A program made the translations under genes and the position numbers. Under the pieces are notes generated by a model. It worked only from the letters and a program-made list of their open reading frames with translations, was not told the DNA's origin and searched no databases. A stretch of 64,000 bases of DNA, taken from the NCBI GenBank assembly GCA_016713725.1, contig JADJOO010000023.1, positions 12,989 to 76,988 of the forward strand. The letters run 5' to 3'. Shown here piece by piece: positions 36,993-46,161 of this stretch. The DNA is from Pseudomonadota bacterium (GTDB taxonomy: Bacteria; Pseudomonadota; Gammaproteobacteria; Steroidobacterales; Steroidobacteraceae). Numbering within the stretch: position 1 is the first letter of the stretch; each line of letters opens with the position of its first letter.

Positions 36993-38036
36993 ATGTTCAA
37001 GAAACTCCGGGGCTACTTCTCCAACGACCTTTCGATCGACCTTGGCACCGCCAATACGCTGATCTATGTCCGCGGCAAAGGCATCGTGCTGAACGAGCCG
37101 TCCGTCGTGGCCATCCGCGAGGAACCCTCCCGCGGTGGCAAGAAAATCGAGGCCGTCGGCACGGAGGCCAAGAACATGCTCGGCCGCACGCCGGGCAACA
37201 TCACGGCCATCCGCCCGATGAAGGACGGCGTCATCGCCGACTTCACCATCACCGAGAAGATGCTGCAGTTCTTCATCGAGAAGGTGCACGGCAATCGCAT
37301 GATCCGCCCCAGCCCGCGCGTGCTGGTGTGCGTGCCGTATGGCTCGACGCAGGTCGAGCGCCGGGCGATCCAGGAATCCGCCGAGGGTGCGGGCGCCCGC
37401 TGGGTGCGCCTGATCGAAGAACCCATGGCGGCGGCCGTCGGCGCCGGCATGCCGGTGCACGAGGCCCGTGGCTCGATGGTGCTCGACATCGGCGGCGGCA
37501 CGTCCGAGGTGGCGGTCATTTCGCTGAACGGCATCGTCTATGCGGCCTCGGTCCGCATCGGCGGCGACCGTTTCGACGAAGCCATCATCAACTACGTGCG
37601 CCGCAACTACGGCATCCTGATCGGCGAAGCCACCTCCGAGCGCATCAAGATCGAGATCGGCTCGGCTTACCCCGGCCAGCACGTCAAGGAAATCTCGGTC
37701 AAGGGCCGCAACCTCTCCGAGGGCGTCCCGCGCAGCTTTACGCTCAACTCCAACGAAATCCTCGAGGCACTGCAGGAACCGCTGCAGGGCATCGTCGGCG
37801 CGGTCAAGGCCGCGCTCGAGCAGACCCCGCCTGAACTTGGTTCGGACGTCGCCGAACGCGGCATCGTTCTCACGGGCGGCGGCGCGCTGCTGCGTGACAT
37901 CGACAAGCTGCTCATGGAGGAAACCGGCCTGCCGGTGGTGGTCGCCGAAGATCCGCTCACCTGCGTGGCGCGCGGCGGCGGCAAGATGCTGGAGCTGATC
38001 GACGAGCACGGTCCGGGCCTGTTCGGCCTGGATTGA
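36993..38036 (+). CDS. mreB: Rod-shape-determining actin homologue MreB
   Basis: This 347-residue bacterial actin polymerises on the inner membrane and guides the lateral-wall synthesis complex. The N-terminus MFKKLRGYFSNDLSIDLGTA includes the amphipathic membrane-binding helix and phosphate-1 motif. Later blocks are MVLDIGGGTSEVAVISLNGI (phosphate-2) and GIVLTGGGALLRDIDKLL (adenosine motif). It is the full expected length. It heads the mreBCD-mrdA-mrdB-mltB-dacA run, with mreC 21 bases downstream. Confidence 0.97.
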   Translation: MFKKLRGYFSNDLSIDLGTANTLIYVRGKGIVLNEPSVVAIREEPSRGGKKIEAVGTEAKNMLGRTPGNITAIRPMKDGVIADFTITEKMLQFFIEKVHGNRMIRPSPRVLVCVPYGSTQVERRAIQESAEGAGARWVRLIEEPMAAAVGAGMPVHEARGSMVLDIGGGTSEVAVISLNGIVYAASVRIGGDRFDEAIINYVRRNYGILIGEATSERIKIEIGSAYPGQHVKEISVKGRNLSEGVPRSFTLNSNEILEALQEPLQGIVGAVKAALEQTPPELGSDVAERGIVLTGGGALLRDIDKLLMEETGLPVVVAEDPLTCVARGGGKMLELIDEHGPGLFGLD

Positions 38037-38057
38037 TCGCGACCCCTCCCGGCCCCC

Positions 38058-39004
38058 GTGGTCGAGCTGTCCCACGACTCCCGCCCGATCATCGGCCGCG
38101 GACCGCCGCTGACCGCGTATTTCCTCGCGCTGACGGCGATCTCGGTCGGGCTGATGGTGGCAGACCAGCGCTACCACCAGATCGACCGCATTCGAGAGTC
38201 GCTGAGCAGGGTCATCTACCCGATGCAGCGTGCAGTCGATTTCCCCTTCCGCGCGACGGACTGGGTCACGGGTTCCTTCGCTGACCGCAGCCGGTTGCGA
38301 CAGGAAAACCTCGCGCTCACCGCCCGGCTGCGCCTGGCCAACCTGCAGCTGCAGCGATTCGCGGTGCTGGAGGAAGAAAACCGGCGCCTGCGCGAAATGC
38401 GCGCGAACAGCGCGGGCGTCGCCGAGAAAGTGCTGGTCGCCTCCATCCTCAATGTCGACCTCGATCCTTTCCGGCACCGCGTGCTGCTCGACAAAGGCGC
38501 GGCCGATGGCGTTTTCAAGGACCAGGCCGTGCTCGACGGGGACGGCATCTTCGGCCAGGTTTCCAAGGTCAATGCCTCCACGGCCGAGGTCATCCTGATC
38601 AGCGACGCCGAACACGCGATCCCGGTACAGTCCAACCGCAGCGGCGTACGCACGATTGCCGTCGGTACCGGCGACCAGAACAAGCTGTCGTTGCCGTTCG
38701 TCACCGTCGAATCCGACCTGCAGCCGGGCGACCTCCTGCTCTCCACCGGCATGGGCGGCGTGTTCCCGCCGGGCTACCCGGTGGCACAGGTATCGAAGGT
38801 TAAGCGCGCCGGCAGCACCTTCGCGCTCGTCGAAGCCAAGCCCACGGCAAGGCTGGACCAGGCGCGCGAAGTGCTGCTGGTCTGGTTCAGCCGCCGCCGG
38901 CCGAGCCCGTCCCCGTTGCAGGAGATGCGCGCCCCACGCCTTCGAGCATTCCGGTTGACGACACTGCAGCCGCCGCGCCACCGGCGCAGGCAGGTGGCGA
39001 ATGA
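38058..39004 (+). CDS. mreC: Rod-shape-determining protein MreC, frameshifted near C-terminus
   Basis: MreC is a bitopic inner-membrane protein with a periplasmic beta domain that links MreB to PBP2. A short cytoplasmic N-terminus and one span (YFLALTAISVGLMVADQ) precede a coiled coil (RLRQENLALTARLRLANLQL). The beta domain follows with VLLDKGAADGVFKDQAVLDG. At about 38888, after LLVWF, the frame shifts. The natural tail is Pro/Ala-rich (PPPAEPVPVAGDARPTP) and stops at 39002-39004, overlapping the mreD ATG. The start is a GTG at 38058. Confidence 0.93.
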
Positions 39005-39486
39005 GGCCGATGAGCATGTTCGCCCGCCGGTTGCTGTACTGGATCAGCATGGCCGCCGGTCTCGTCCTCGCGATCGTGCCGCTGCCGGGCTGGCTCGATC
39101 CGTTCCGGCCCGATCTCGCGCTGCTCGCGATGATTTATTTCGTACTCACCAATCCGCGTATCGCCGGACTGGGCTACGCGTGGCTGTCGGGGCTTCTCCT
39201 CGACGTGCTGCGCGGGATGGTGCTCGGACAGCACGCGCTCGGTTTCCTCGTCGTGGGTTACCTCACGCACAAGCTGCAATTGCGCATGCGCATGTTCCCG
39301 ATCGTGCAGCAGGCGGTGATCGTCTTGCTGCTGCTCGGCCTGTACCACTTCCTGATGTTCTGGATCGACGGCCTCACCGGCCACGGTTTCACCGGGTGGG
39401 TCCGCTGGCTGCCGGTGCTGTCGGGCGCTTTGCTATGGCCGCTGGTGGTTGCGCTGGGCGATTCGCTCACGCGTCGCTCGTCCTGA
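39001..39486 (+). CDS. mreD: Rod-shape-determining protein MreD
   Basis: This 161-residue integral membrane protein has about five spans, including LLYWISMAAGLVLAIVPL, LALLAMIYFVL, GYAWLSGLLLDVLRGMVLGQ and IVLLLLGLYHFLMFWI. GLLLDVLRGMVLGQHALGF is the family signature. It acts with MreC to position wall synthases. The ATG overlaps the mreC stop; mrdA begins 14 bases downstream. Confidence 0.94.
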   Translation: MRPMSMFARRLLYWISMAAGLVLAIVPLPGWLDPFRPDLALLAMIYFVLTNPRIAGLGYAWLSGLLLDVLRGMVLGQHALGFLVVGYLTHKLQLRMRMFPIVQQAVIVLLLLGLYHFLMFWIDGLTGHGFTGWVRWLPVLSGALLWPLVVALGDSLTRRSS

Positions 39487-39499
39487 CCGCAGGAGCGCG

Positions 39500-41440
39500 A
39501 TGACCCGCAACTCCCGGCTCAAGGATCATCACGCCGAACAGCGCATGTTCGGCCGGCGCGTTGTCGCCGCCTCGTTCGTCATCATGGTGCTGCTAGGAGC
39601 GCTCTTTGCCCGCCTCTTCTACCTGCAGGTGGTCAAGTACGACTACTTCAGCGAACTGTCGCAGGGCAACCGTATCCGCATCGAACCGATCCCGCCCCCG
39701 CGCGGCCTCCTCCTCGATCGCGCAGGCGAACCCCTCGCGCTCAATCGACCGGCGTACCAGCTGGAGCTCACGCGCGAGCAGACCCCCGACGTCGACGACA
39801 CGCTGGCCCGGCTCGTGGCGCTCGGCCTGCTGCCGGCCGAAGACGTGGTGCGGACCAGGCGCGCGATCATGGCGCGGCGCGCGTTCGACGCCGTGCCAGT
39901 CCGCCTGCAGCTGGCCGAAGAGGAACTCGCGCGCTTCGCAGTGCATCGACCCGACTTCCCGGGCGTAGAGATCCGTCCACGGCTCACGCGGCTGTATCCG
40001 CACGCGGGCGTGGGCGTGCACGCGCTCGGTTACGTCGCTGCGATCAGCGAACAGGACCAGGAACGCATCGACGTCTCGAAGTACGCGGGCACGACGCTGA
40101 TCGGCAAGCTTGGCATCGAACGCAACTACGAGGAACTGCTGCACGGCGAAACCGGCTACCAGCAGCTCCTGGTCAATGCGCAGGGTCGGCGCGTCGACCG
40201 TGTCGGCGTCACGGCGCCGGACCTGCAACGCAAGGAGCCGATCGCCGGCAACGACCTCTACCTCACGATCGACCACCGTCTGCAGCAGGTGGCCGAGACG
40301 GCGCTCGGCACGCAGCGGGCGGCGGTGGTCGCAATCGACCCACGCAATGGCGACGTCCTTGCCTTCGTCAGCACACCGACGTTCGACCCCAACGGTTTCG
40401 CGCGCGGCCTCACCGTGCCGGAATACCGTGCACTCGCGGACAACCTCGACAAGCCCCTGATCGACCGTGCGCTGCGCGGCGTCTACCCACCGGGTTCCAC
40501 GATCAAGCCGTTCGTCGCCCTGGCCGCGCTGCAGTACGGCGTCATGGCGGCCGAGGACACGCACTACTGCCGCGGTGTCTGGCAGTTCCCGAATTCGAGC
40601 CGCAAGTTCCGTGACTGGAAGAAGCAGGGCCACGGCACGGTCGACATGCACAAGGCCATCGCGCAGTCGTGCGACACGTATTTTTACGGCGTCTCAGACA
40701 AGATCGGCATCGACCGCCTGCACGACTTCCTGGTCCGGTTCGGGTTCAACGGGAAGACGGGGATCGACGTGCTGGGTGAACGCTCAGGCCTGGTCCCCTC
40801 GCAGGCATGGAAGAAGAAAGCCTTCAAGAAGAAGGAGCTGCAGGTGTGGTTCCCGGGCGAGACGGTCATCGCGGGCATCGGCCAGGGATACATGCTGACG
40901 ACGCCGCTGCAACTCGCGCACGCTACTGCGACGCTCGCGATGCGCGGCAAGGGGTTCCAGCCTCGCCTCGTGCGCGCTGTGCGCGACTCCCGCACTGGAG
41001 CAGTCGCGACGTTGCCGCCCCACCCGCTGCCCGACGTGAAAGTCGACGATCCCAGGCACTGGGACACCATCATCAACGGCATGATCGGCGTGGTGAACCC
41101 AGGTGGCACCGCGGTCCGCGTGCAGGCCGGCGCGCCATACAAGGTCGCTGGCAAGACCGGCACCGCTCAGGTCTTCTCCATCGGCCAGAACGAGAAGTAC
41201 AACGAATCGCAGGTGTCGGAACGACTGCGTGACCACGCGCTGTTCATTGCTTTCGCACCCGTCGACGACCCGAAGATCGCGATCGCCGTGCTGGTCGAGA
41301 ACGGCCGTCACGGCGGCAGCACGGCGGGACCCATTGCACGAGCGGTGTTCGACGCCTACCTGCTGCCGCGCGAGGCGGCTCAGGCAGCGGTTCCAACTAC
41401 ACCACCGGCCGCGCCGCCCGCAGGAGGCATGGACGAATGA
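39500..41440 (+). CDS. mrdA: Penicillin-binding protein 2
   Basis: This 646-residue inner-membrane transpeptidase cross-links lateral-wall peptidoglycan in partnership with RodA. A single N-terminal span (VVAASFVIMVLLGALFARLF) anchors it. Catalytic motifs are SxxK in PPGSTIKPFVALA (Ser333), the second motif in SCDTYFYGVS, and KTG in VAGKTGTAQVF (Lys552). The dimerisation/pedestal region has GRRVDRVGVTAPD. The start at 39500 is supported by AGGAG five bases upstream. Its stop overlaps the mrdB start (ATGA). Confidence 0.96.
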   Translation: MTRNSRLKDHHAEQRMFGRRVVAASFVIMVLLGALFARLFYLQVVKYDYFSELSQGNRIRIEPIPPPRGLLLDRAGEPLALNRPAYQLELTREQTPDVDDTLARLVALGLLPAEDVVRTRRAIMARRAFDAVPVRLQLAEEELARFAVHRPDFPGVEIRPRLTRLYPHAGVGVHALGYVAAISEQDQERIDVSKYAGTTLIGKLGIERNYEELLHGETGYQQLLVNAQGRRVDRVGVTAPDLQRKEPIAGNDLYLTIDHRLQQVAETALGTQRAAVVAIDPRNGDVLAFVSTPTFDPNGFARGLTVPEYRALADNLDKPLIDRALRGVYPPGSTIKPFVALAALQYGVMAAEDTHYCRGVWQFPNSSRKFRDWKKQGHGTVDMHKAIAQSCDTYFYGVSDKIGIDRLHDFLVRFGFNGKTGIDVLGERSGLVPSQAWKKKAFKKKELQVWFPGETVIAGIGQGYMLTTPLQLAHATATLAMRGKGFQPRLVRAVRDSRTGAVATLPPHPLPDVKVDDPRHWDTIINGMIGVVNPGGTAVRVQAGAPYKVAGKTGTAQVFSIGQNEKYNESQVSERLRDHALFIAFAPVDDPKIAIAVLVENGRHGGSTAGPIARAVFDAYLLPREAAQAAVPTTPPAAPPAGGMDE

Positions 41441-42585
41441 GGACAGAAATTGCCGGACCCGGGCACTCGAGCCGCGCCCAGCGCACGTTCACGCTGACCG
41501 GCCGCCTGCTGGACGCCCTGCACATCGACGGGCCGCTGCTGCTGAGCGTGCTGGCCGTCTGTGCCGTTGGCCTGATCGTGCTCTACAGCGCGGCGGGCGA
41601 GGACGTGCGCATCTTCCTCGGCCAGGCGGCACGCGTCGGACTCGGCCTCGGCGTGCTGACGATCGTCGCGCAGATTCCACCGCGGGTGATGCGGATCGGC
41701 GCGCCGTTCCTCTATGGCCTGGGCCTGCTGCTGCTGATCGCCGTCGCCCTGGTCGGCGACGTCGCGATGGGTGCGCAACGCTGGCTCGACCTCGGTTTCA
41801 TCCGGTTCCAGCCGTCCGAGATCATGAAGATCGCGGTACCGCTCTGTTGCGCCTGGTACCTGCACCAGCGGCCGCTGCCGCCCGACTTCACGACGCTGGT
41901 CATCGTGGCGCTGATCGTGCTCGTGCCGACGCTGCTGATCGCCGAGCAGCCCGACCTCGGCACCGCGCTGCTGGTGACGGCAGGCGGCGGGCTCGTCATC
42001 CTGCTCGCGGGACTGCAACTGCGATACATCCTGGGATTGGGCGCCGTGATCGCGGCAGCCATCCCGGTCGTCTGGAAGTTCCTGCTGCACGACTACCAGC
42101 GCCAGCGCGTGCTGACGTTCCTGAATCCGCAGAACGACCCGCTTGGAGCCGGCTACCACACGATCCAGTCGCAGATCGCGATCGGCTCGGGCGGAATCTT
42201 CGGCAAGGGCTTCATGAACGGCAGCCAGGCACAGCTCGAGTTCCTGCCTGAACGCTCGACCGACTTCATCTTCGCCGTGATCGGCGAGGAATGGGGCCTC
42301 GTCGGCTGCATCGTGCTGATGGCATTGTATCTTCTAGTCATCGGTCGCGGGCTCTACATCGCGACACAGGCACAGGACTCGTTCACCCGCCTGACGGCTG
42401 GCAGTCTCACGCTGCTGTTCTCGGTATACGCTTTCGTCAACAGCGGCATGGTCGCGGGACTGTTGCCGGTCGTTGGCGTGCCGCTGCCGCTCGTGAGCTA
42501 CGGCGGCACGTCGTTGGTGACCCTCATGGCAGGGTTCGGTATCCTCATGGCGGTCCACTCCCGCCGCAAACTGGTCTCAACGTGA
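41437..42585 (+). CDS. mrdB: Lipid-II polymerase RodA (SEDS family)
   Basis: This 382-residue polytopic SEDS glycosyltransferase makes glycan strands for PBP2. About ten spans are present. Conserved segments are GAQRWLDLGFIRFQPSEIMK, FLNPQNDPLGAGYHTIQSQI, GSGGIFGKGFMNGSQAQLEF and LPERSTDFIFAVIGEEWG, and near the end GVPLPLVSYGGTSLVTLMAG. An N-terminal leader of about 30 residues (HSSRAQRTFTLTGRLLDALH) is longer than in E. coli. Start and stop both overlap neighbours (ATGA with mrdA, GTGA with mltB), indicating translational coupling. Confidence 0.96.
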   Translation: MRTEIAGPGHSSRAQRTFTLTGRLLDALHIDGPLLLSVLAVCAVGLIVLYSAAGEDVRIFLGQAARVGLGLGVLTIVAQIPPRVMRIGAPFLYGLGLLLLIAVALVGDVAMGAQRWLDLGFIRFQPSEIMKIAVPLCCAWYLHQRPLPPDFTTLVIVALIVLVPTLLIAEQPDLGTALLVTAGGGLVILLAGLQLRYILGLGAVIAAAIPVVWKFLLHDYQRQRVLTFLNPQNDPLGAGYHTIQSQIAIGSGGIFGKGFMNGSQAQLEFLPERSTDFIFAVIGEEWGLVGCIVLMALYLLVIGRGLYIATQAQDSFTRLTAGSLTLLFSVYAFVNSGMVAGLLPVVGVPLPLVSYGGTSLVTLMAGFGILMAVHSRRKLVST

Positions 42586-43706
42586 CACGGCAACCTCTCG
42601 CCCGGCGGGCCTCCGGCCCGCTCCGCTGCATCGCCCGCCCCTTCGCGGTTGCGCTCGCGCTTGCGCTCTGCCAGGCGCAGCCCGCGAATGCCCAGGCATT
42701 CGATCCCACGCGCGCCGACATCGACGCCTTCATCGCCAACGTCGGCAACAAGCACGGCTTCGAGGCAGGGCCCCTCGTCGCGCTGTTCGCACAGGTCGAA
42801 TCGAAGCCTGCGATCCTGCAGGCGATCGCGAAGCCGGCCGAGCGCACGCTGGGTTGGGACGAGTACCGGCCCAAGTTCCTGATCGAACGTCGAATCACGC
42901 GTGGCGCCGAGGTCCATGGCCAGAAGCTGGCCGAACTCGAACGGGCCGAGGCCGCAAGTGGCGTCCCCGTGGACATCCTGCTCGGCATCGTCGGCGTCGA
43001 GACGTTCTTCGGCGAAAACGTCGGCAAGTACCGCGTGGTCGACGCACTCTCGACGCTCGCGTTCGATTACCCGCCCCGCCAGGCATTCTTCCGCAGCGAA
43101 CTCGAACAGTACCTCGTGATGGCCCGCGAGGAAGGTCTCGACCCGCTCGCGCCGGTCGGCTCGTACGCGGGCGCCATGGGACTGCCGCAGTTCATGCCCA
43201 GCAGCTTCCGCAGCTATGCGGTCGATGGCGACGCGGACGGCAAGCGCGACCTCTGGAACGACTGGGCCGACGTCTTCTCGAGCGTGGGCAACTACCTCAA
43301 GGTGCACGGCTGGCGCGCGGACGAACCGGTCATGGCGGCGGCCGACGCCAGCAGCGCCAGCCTGGAGGGCCTGGGCGAAAAACTGGCGCTTACCGAAACA
43401 GTGGGATCCTTGCGAGCGCGCGGCGTCAGGTTCGAGACGAGCCTGCCGGCGGACGCACCGGCGATGCTGGTCGCGCTCAAGGTGGCTGGCGGGATCGAGT
43501 ACCGCGTCGGCTTCACCAATTTCTACGCGATCACGCGCTACAACCGCAGTCACATGTATGCGAGCGCTGTCAGCGACCTGGCGGACGCCATCGGCGCCAA
43601 ACGCTCAGGGCTGCCGTTGCCAGCCGGCGCCGGGCACGTCGTCCCCGCACCGACGAAGCCGCCGGCGCCATCGAGCGGGTGGTCGACGACGACATCCGGC
43701 ACCTGA
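42582..43706 (+). CDS. mltB: Membrane-bound lytic murein transglycosylase B
   Basis: MltB cleaves glycan strands to 1,6-anhydro products. This 374-residue protein starts at GTG 42582 (GTGA overlap with mrdB) and has a Sec signal (FAVALALALCQAQPANAQ) without a clear lipobox, so it may be periplasmic rather than lipid-anchored. The catalytic Glu140 is in GIVGVETFFGENVGKY, and SYAGAMGLPQFMPSSFRSYA is the family signature. The tail after DAIGAKRSGLPLPAG is Pro-rich and probably unstructured. There is no rlpA between it and dacA, unlike many relatives. Confidence 0.92.
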   Translation: MTRQPLARRASGPLRCIARPFAVALALALCQAQPANAQAFDPTRADIDAFIANVGNKHGFEAGPLVALFAQVESKPAILQAIAKPAERTLGWDEYRPKFLIERRITRGAEVHGQKLAELERAEAASGVPVDILLGIVGVETFFGENVGKYRVVDALSTLAFDYPPRQAFFRSELEQYLVMAREEGLDPLAPVGSYAGAMGLPQFMPSSFRSYAVDGDADGKRDLWNDWADVFSSVGNYLKVHGWRADEPVMAAADASSASLEGLGEKLALTETVGSLRARGVRFETSLPADAPAMLVALKVAGGIEYRVGFTNFYAITRYNRSHMYASAVSDLADAIGAKRSGLPLPAGAGHVVPAPTKPPAPSSGWSTTTSGT

Positions 43707-43752
43707 ACCTGAACCTACCGCTCCACCCTAAACCTATGGTTTCCACGCAGAA

Positions 43753-44988
43753 ATGAAGCTCAAGCCGACCCTGTTTGCCCTGGCGCTCGTCGCCGGCCTC
43801 GCTCTTGCCGGTTGCGGTTCCGACAGGAACGACGCCGCCGCCCCGGATGCCGCCAGTGACGCTGCAACGGCAGTGGCTCCTGCACCTGCCGCACCGCCTG
43901 CCACGGCGCTGCCACCTCCACCACAGCTCAACGCCCGCAGTTTCATCGTCATCGATCACGAGAGCGGTCGCGTGCTCGCGGCGCTCGAACCCGATTCACG
44001 CCAGGAACCGGCGAGCCTGACCAAGCTGATGACAGCCTACGTCGTGTTCCATTCGCTCAAGGAGGGCCGCATCAAGCTCGGGGACATGGTCACGGTGAGC
44101 GAGAACGCCTGGCGGCAGGCGGCGCCGAAGCTCGGCGGCTCAGCCATGTACATCGAGGTCGGCACGCAGGTCTCCATCGAGAACCTGCTGCAGGGCATGA
44201 TCGTGCAGTCGGGTAACGACGCGACGGTGGCGCTCGCCGAGCATGTCGCCGGCAACGAGGCCACCTTCGTGCAGATGATGAACACCTTCGCGAAGCGGCT
44301 CGGCCTCACGGGCACGCACTTCACCGATGCCGCGGGCATGCCCAACCCGGAACAGTACATCACGGCGCGGGACGCGGCGCTGCTTGCGAACGCGCTGATC
44401 CGTGAATTCCCGGAGTACTACAAGTGGTACTCGCAGAAGGAGTTCACCTGGAACGATATCACGCAGCAAAACCGCAACGGGCTCCTGTGGCGCGACCCGA
44501 CGGTGGACGGGGTCAAGACCGGCCACACGAAGTCCGCGGGCTACTGCCTGGTTACGTCCGCGAAGCGCGGCGACATGCGGCTGATCTCCGCCGTGATGGG
44601 CACGGATTCCATGCGTGCCCGCGAGGAAGCGAGCTCCGCGTTGCTCAACTATGGCTTCAACTTCTTCGAGACCAGGCGCGTCTACGCGCCTGGTCAGCCG
44701 CTCACCACGATGCGCGTCTGGAAGGGCAAGCAGGACGAAGTCGGGCTGACCGTGGGTCGCGACCTCTACGTCACCAACCAGCGCGGCCACGTGAGTTCGG
44801 TGAAGGCGGACTTCGAGCTGCCGGAGACTCTGGTCGCACCACTCGCGAAGAACAAGCCGGTCGGCAAGGCCAGGGTGGTCGTCGATGGCCAGACGATCGC
44901 AACGTACGAACTCTTCCCGACTGCAGACGTCGCCGCCGCCGGCTTTTTCGGCCGCGCCTGGGACAGCTTGCGGCTGCTGTTCCACTGA
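43753..44988 (+). CDS. dacA: D-alanyl-D-alanine carboxypeptidase (PBP5/6 type) with lipobox
   Basis: This 411-residue carboxypeptidase trims pentapeptide side chains. The N-terminus MKLKPTLFALALVAG ends in LAGC (Cys21), a good lipobox, followed by an Ala/Pro-rich linker (about residues 28-58). Motifs are SLTKLMT (Ser88), IVQSGNDATVALAEHVAG and VDGVKTGHTKSAGYCLV. It also keeps the C-terminal amphipathic end (FFGRAWDSLRLLFH) used by PBP5 for membrane contact, so it may have two anchors. It follows mltB by 46 bases and precedes dat by 10. Confidence 0.94.
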   Translation: MKLKPTLFALALVAGLALAGCGSDRNDAAAPDAASDAATAVAPAPAAPPATALPPPPQLNARSFIVIDHESGRVLAALEPDSRQEPASLTKLMTAYVVFHSLKEGRIKLGDMVTVSENAWRQAAPKLGGSAMYIEVGTQVSIENLLQGMIVQSGNDATVALAEHVAGNEATFVQMMNTFAKRLGLTGTHFTDAAGMPNPEQYITARDAALLANALIREFPEYYKWYSQKEFTWNDITQQNRNGLLWRDPTVDGVKTGHTKSAGYCLVTSAKRGDMRLISAVMGTDSMRAREEASSALLNYGFNFFETRRVYAPGQPLTTMRVWKGKQDEVGLTVGRDLYVTNQRGHVSSVKADFELPETLVAPLAKNKPVGKARVVVDGQTIATYELFPTADVAAAGFFGRAWDSLRLLFH

Positions 44989-44998
44989 CGCAGACACG

Positions 44999-45883
44999 AT
45001 GGCCGATCCGTATCCCACCTGCTGGCTTAACGGCGAGTACCTCCCGCTGACGGAGGCAAGAATCTCACCGCTCGACCGCGGTTTCCTGTTTGCGGACGGA
45101 GCTTACGAAGTGGTGCCGGTGCATCGCGGACGGCCGTTCCGGATGCGCCAGCATCTCGAACGCTTCGACCGCAGCCTCAAGGAACTGCGCATCCACAATC
45201 CGCTGCGGCTGGAGGGCTGGGTCGAGGTGACGAGCAGGCTCGTCGCCGCGGCCAATGCAACCGAGCTGCTGGTCTACCTGCAGGTGACGCGCGGCATGGA
45301 ATATGGCCGCAACCACCTGTTTCCGCCCGCGACCGTCGAACCAACGGGATTCGCTTTCGTCAGCCCGTACCCGCCACCGGCGCAGGCGCTGCTCGAGCGC
45401 GGGCTCGCCGGCGTCACGCTCGAGGACACGCGCTGGGCGCGTTGCGACATCAAGTCGGTCGCGCTGCTCGCGAACGTGCTGCTGCGCCAGGAGGCGCAGG
45501 ACAAGGGCGGCGCCGAAGCCATCCTCACGCGGGACGGGCGCGTGACCGAAGGCTCCTCCAGCACGGTCTTCATCGTGCGCGACGGCAAGCTGGTCACGTC
45601 ACCCAACGATCAGAGCATCCTGCCGGGCACCTCGCGCGATGCGGTGATCGAACTCGCGGCGGGTTGGCTGCCCGTCGAAATCCGCGCTTTCAGCGTCGAC
45701 GAATTGCGCTCGGCGTCCGAAGTCTGGATCGCTTCCGCGGGTCGCGGCGTGCTGCCCGTCACCTCGGTGGACGGCAGGGCCATCGGCACCGGCGCGCCGG
45801 GCGCAACGTGGCTGGCGATGTATTCCCGCCTGCAGCAGCACCTCGACGCGATCGCCGCACGGCCGGCACTGGTGGATTCATGA
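44999..45883 (+). CDS. dat: D-amino-acid aminotransferase (class IV PLP)
   Basis: This 294-residue PLP enzyme would make D-glutamate or D-alanine from keto acids, feeding peptidoglycan. Visible are CWLNGEYLPLTEARISPLDR, GFLFADGAYEVVPVHRGRPF and the PLP lysine in ARCDIKSVALLANVLLRQEA. The phosphate-binding TEGSSSTVFIV also supports class IV. A D-amino-acid or branched-chain role is hard to separate by sequence; the short YEVVPVHRGRPF entry and the dacA-ybeD context favour the former. The start ATG 44999 lies 10 bases after dacA; the stop overlaps ybeD (ATGA). Confidence 0.88.
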   Translation: MADPYPTCWLNGEYLPLTEARISPLDRGFLFADGAYEVVPVHRGRPFRMRQHLERFDRSLKELRIHNPLRLEGWVEVTSRLVAAANATELLVYLQVTRGMEYGRNHLFPPATVEPTGFAFVSPYPPPAQALLERGLAGVTLEDTRWARCDIKSVALLANVLLRQEAQDKGGAEAILTRDGRVTEGSSSTVFIVRDGKLVTSPNDQSILPGTSRDAVIELAAGWLPVEIRAFSVDELRSASEVWIASAGRGVLPVTSVDGRAIGTGAPGATWLAMYSRLQQHLDAIAARPALVDS

Positions 45884-46161
45884 GCGGTTCGCCCCCCGAG
45901 CCCGAGGAGACGCTGCTCAGGTTTCCCACCGATTTCCCGGTGAAGATCATGGGCCTGGCGTCGGACGATTTCCGCAGCCTCGTCATGGGGATCGTGACGC
46001 GGCATTTCGGCACGCTCGAACCGGACCGCATCGAAGAGCGCCCCAGCAGCAACGGCAAGTACCTGTCGATCACGGTAACGGTGGTCGCCACCAGCAAGGC
46101 CCAGCTCGACGCGCTCTACATGGAGCTCACGTCCTGCAGCCAGGTGCTCGTCGCGCTCTGA
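45880..46161 (+). CDS. ybeD: DUF493 protein YbeD (lipoate-associated)
   Basis: This 93-residue protein of the YbeD/DUF493 family has an ACT-like fold. LLRFPTDFPVKIMGLASDDF and SSNGKYLSITVTVVATSKAQ are the signature strands, and LDALYMELTSCSQVLVAL ends the domain. It commonly stands between dacA and lipB. Here its 3' end overlaps the 3' end of the convergent lipB by 46 bases, so lipB has been inverted relative to the usual order. Function is not established. Confidence 0.92.
   Translation: MSGSPPEPEETLLRFPTDFPVKIMGLASDDFRSLVMGIVTRHFGTLEPDRIEERPSSNGKYLSITVTVVATSKAQLDALYMELTSCSQVLVAL

Noticed and set aside
36555..39050. 831-codon open frame antisense to gatC, mreB and mreC
   Set aside because: It is a high-GC mirror frame of well-conserved genes, with no recognisable domain of its own.
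44999..45883. Branched-chain aminotransferase
   Set aside because: Class IV enzymes overlap in sequence, but the 294-residue length and the neighbours dacA and ybeD fit a D-amino-acid aminotransferase better. The choice is not certain.
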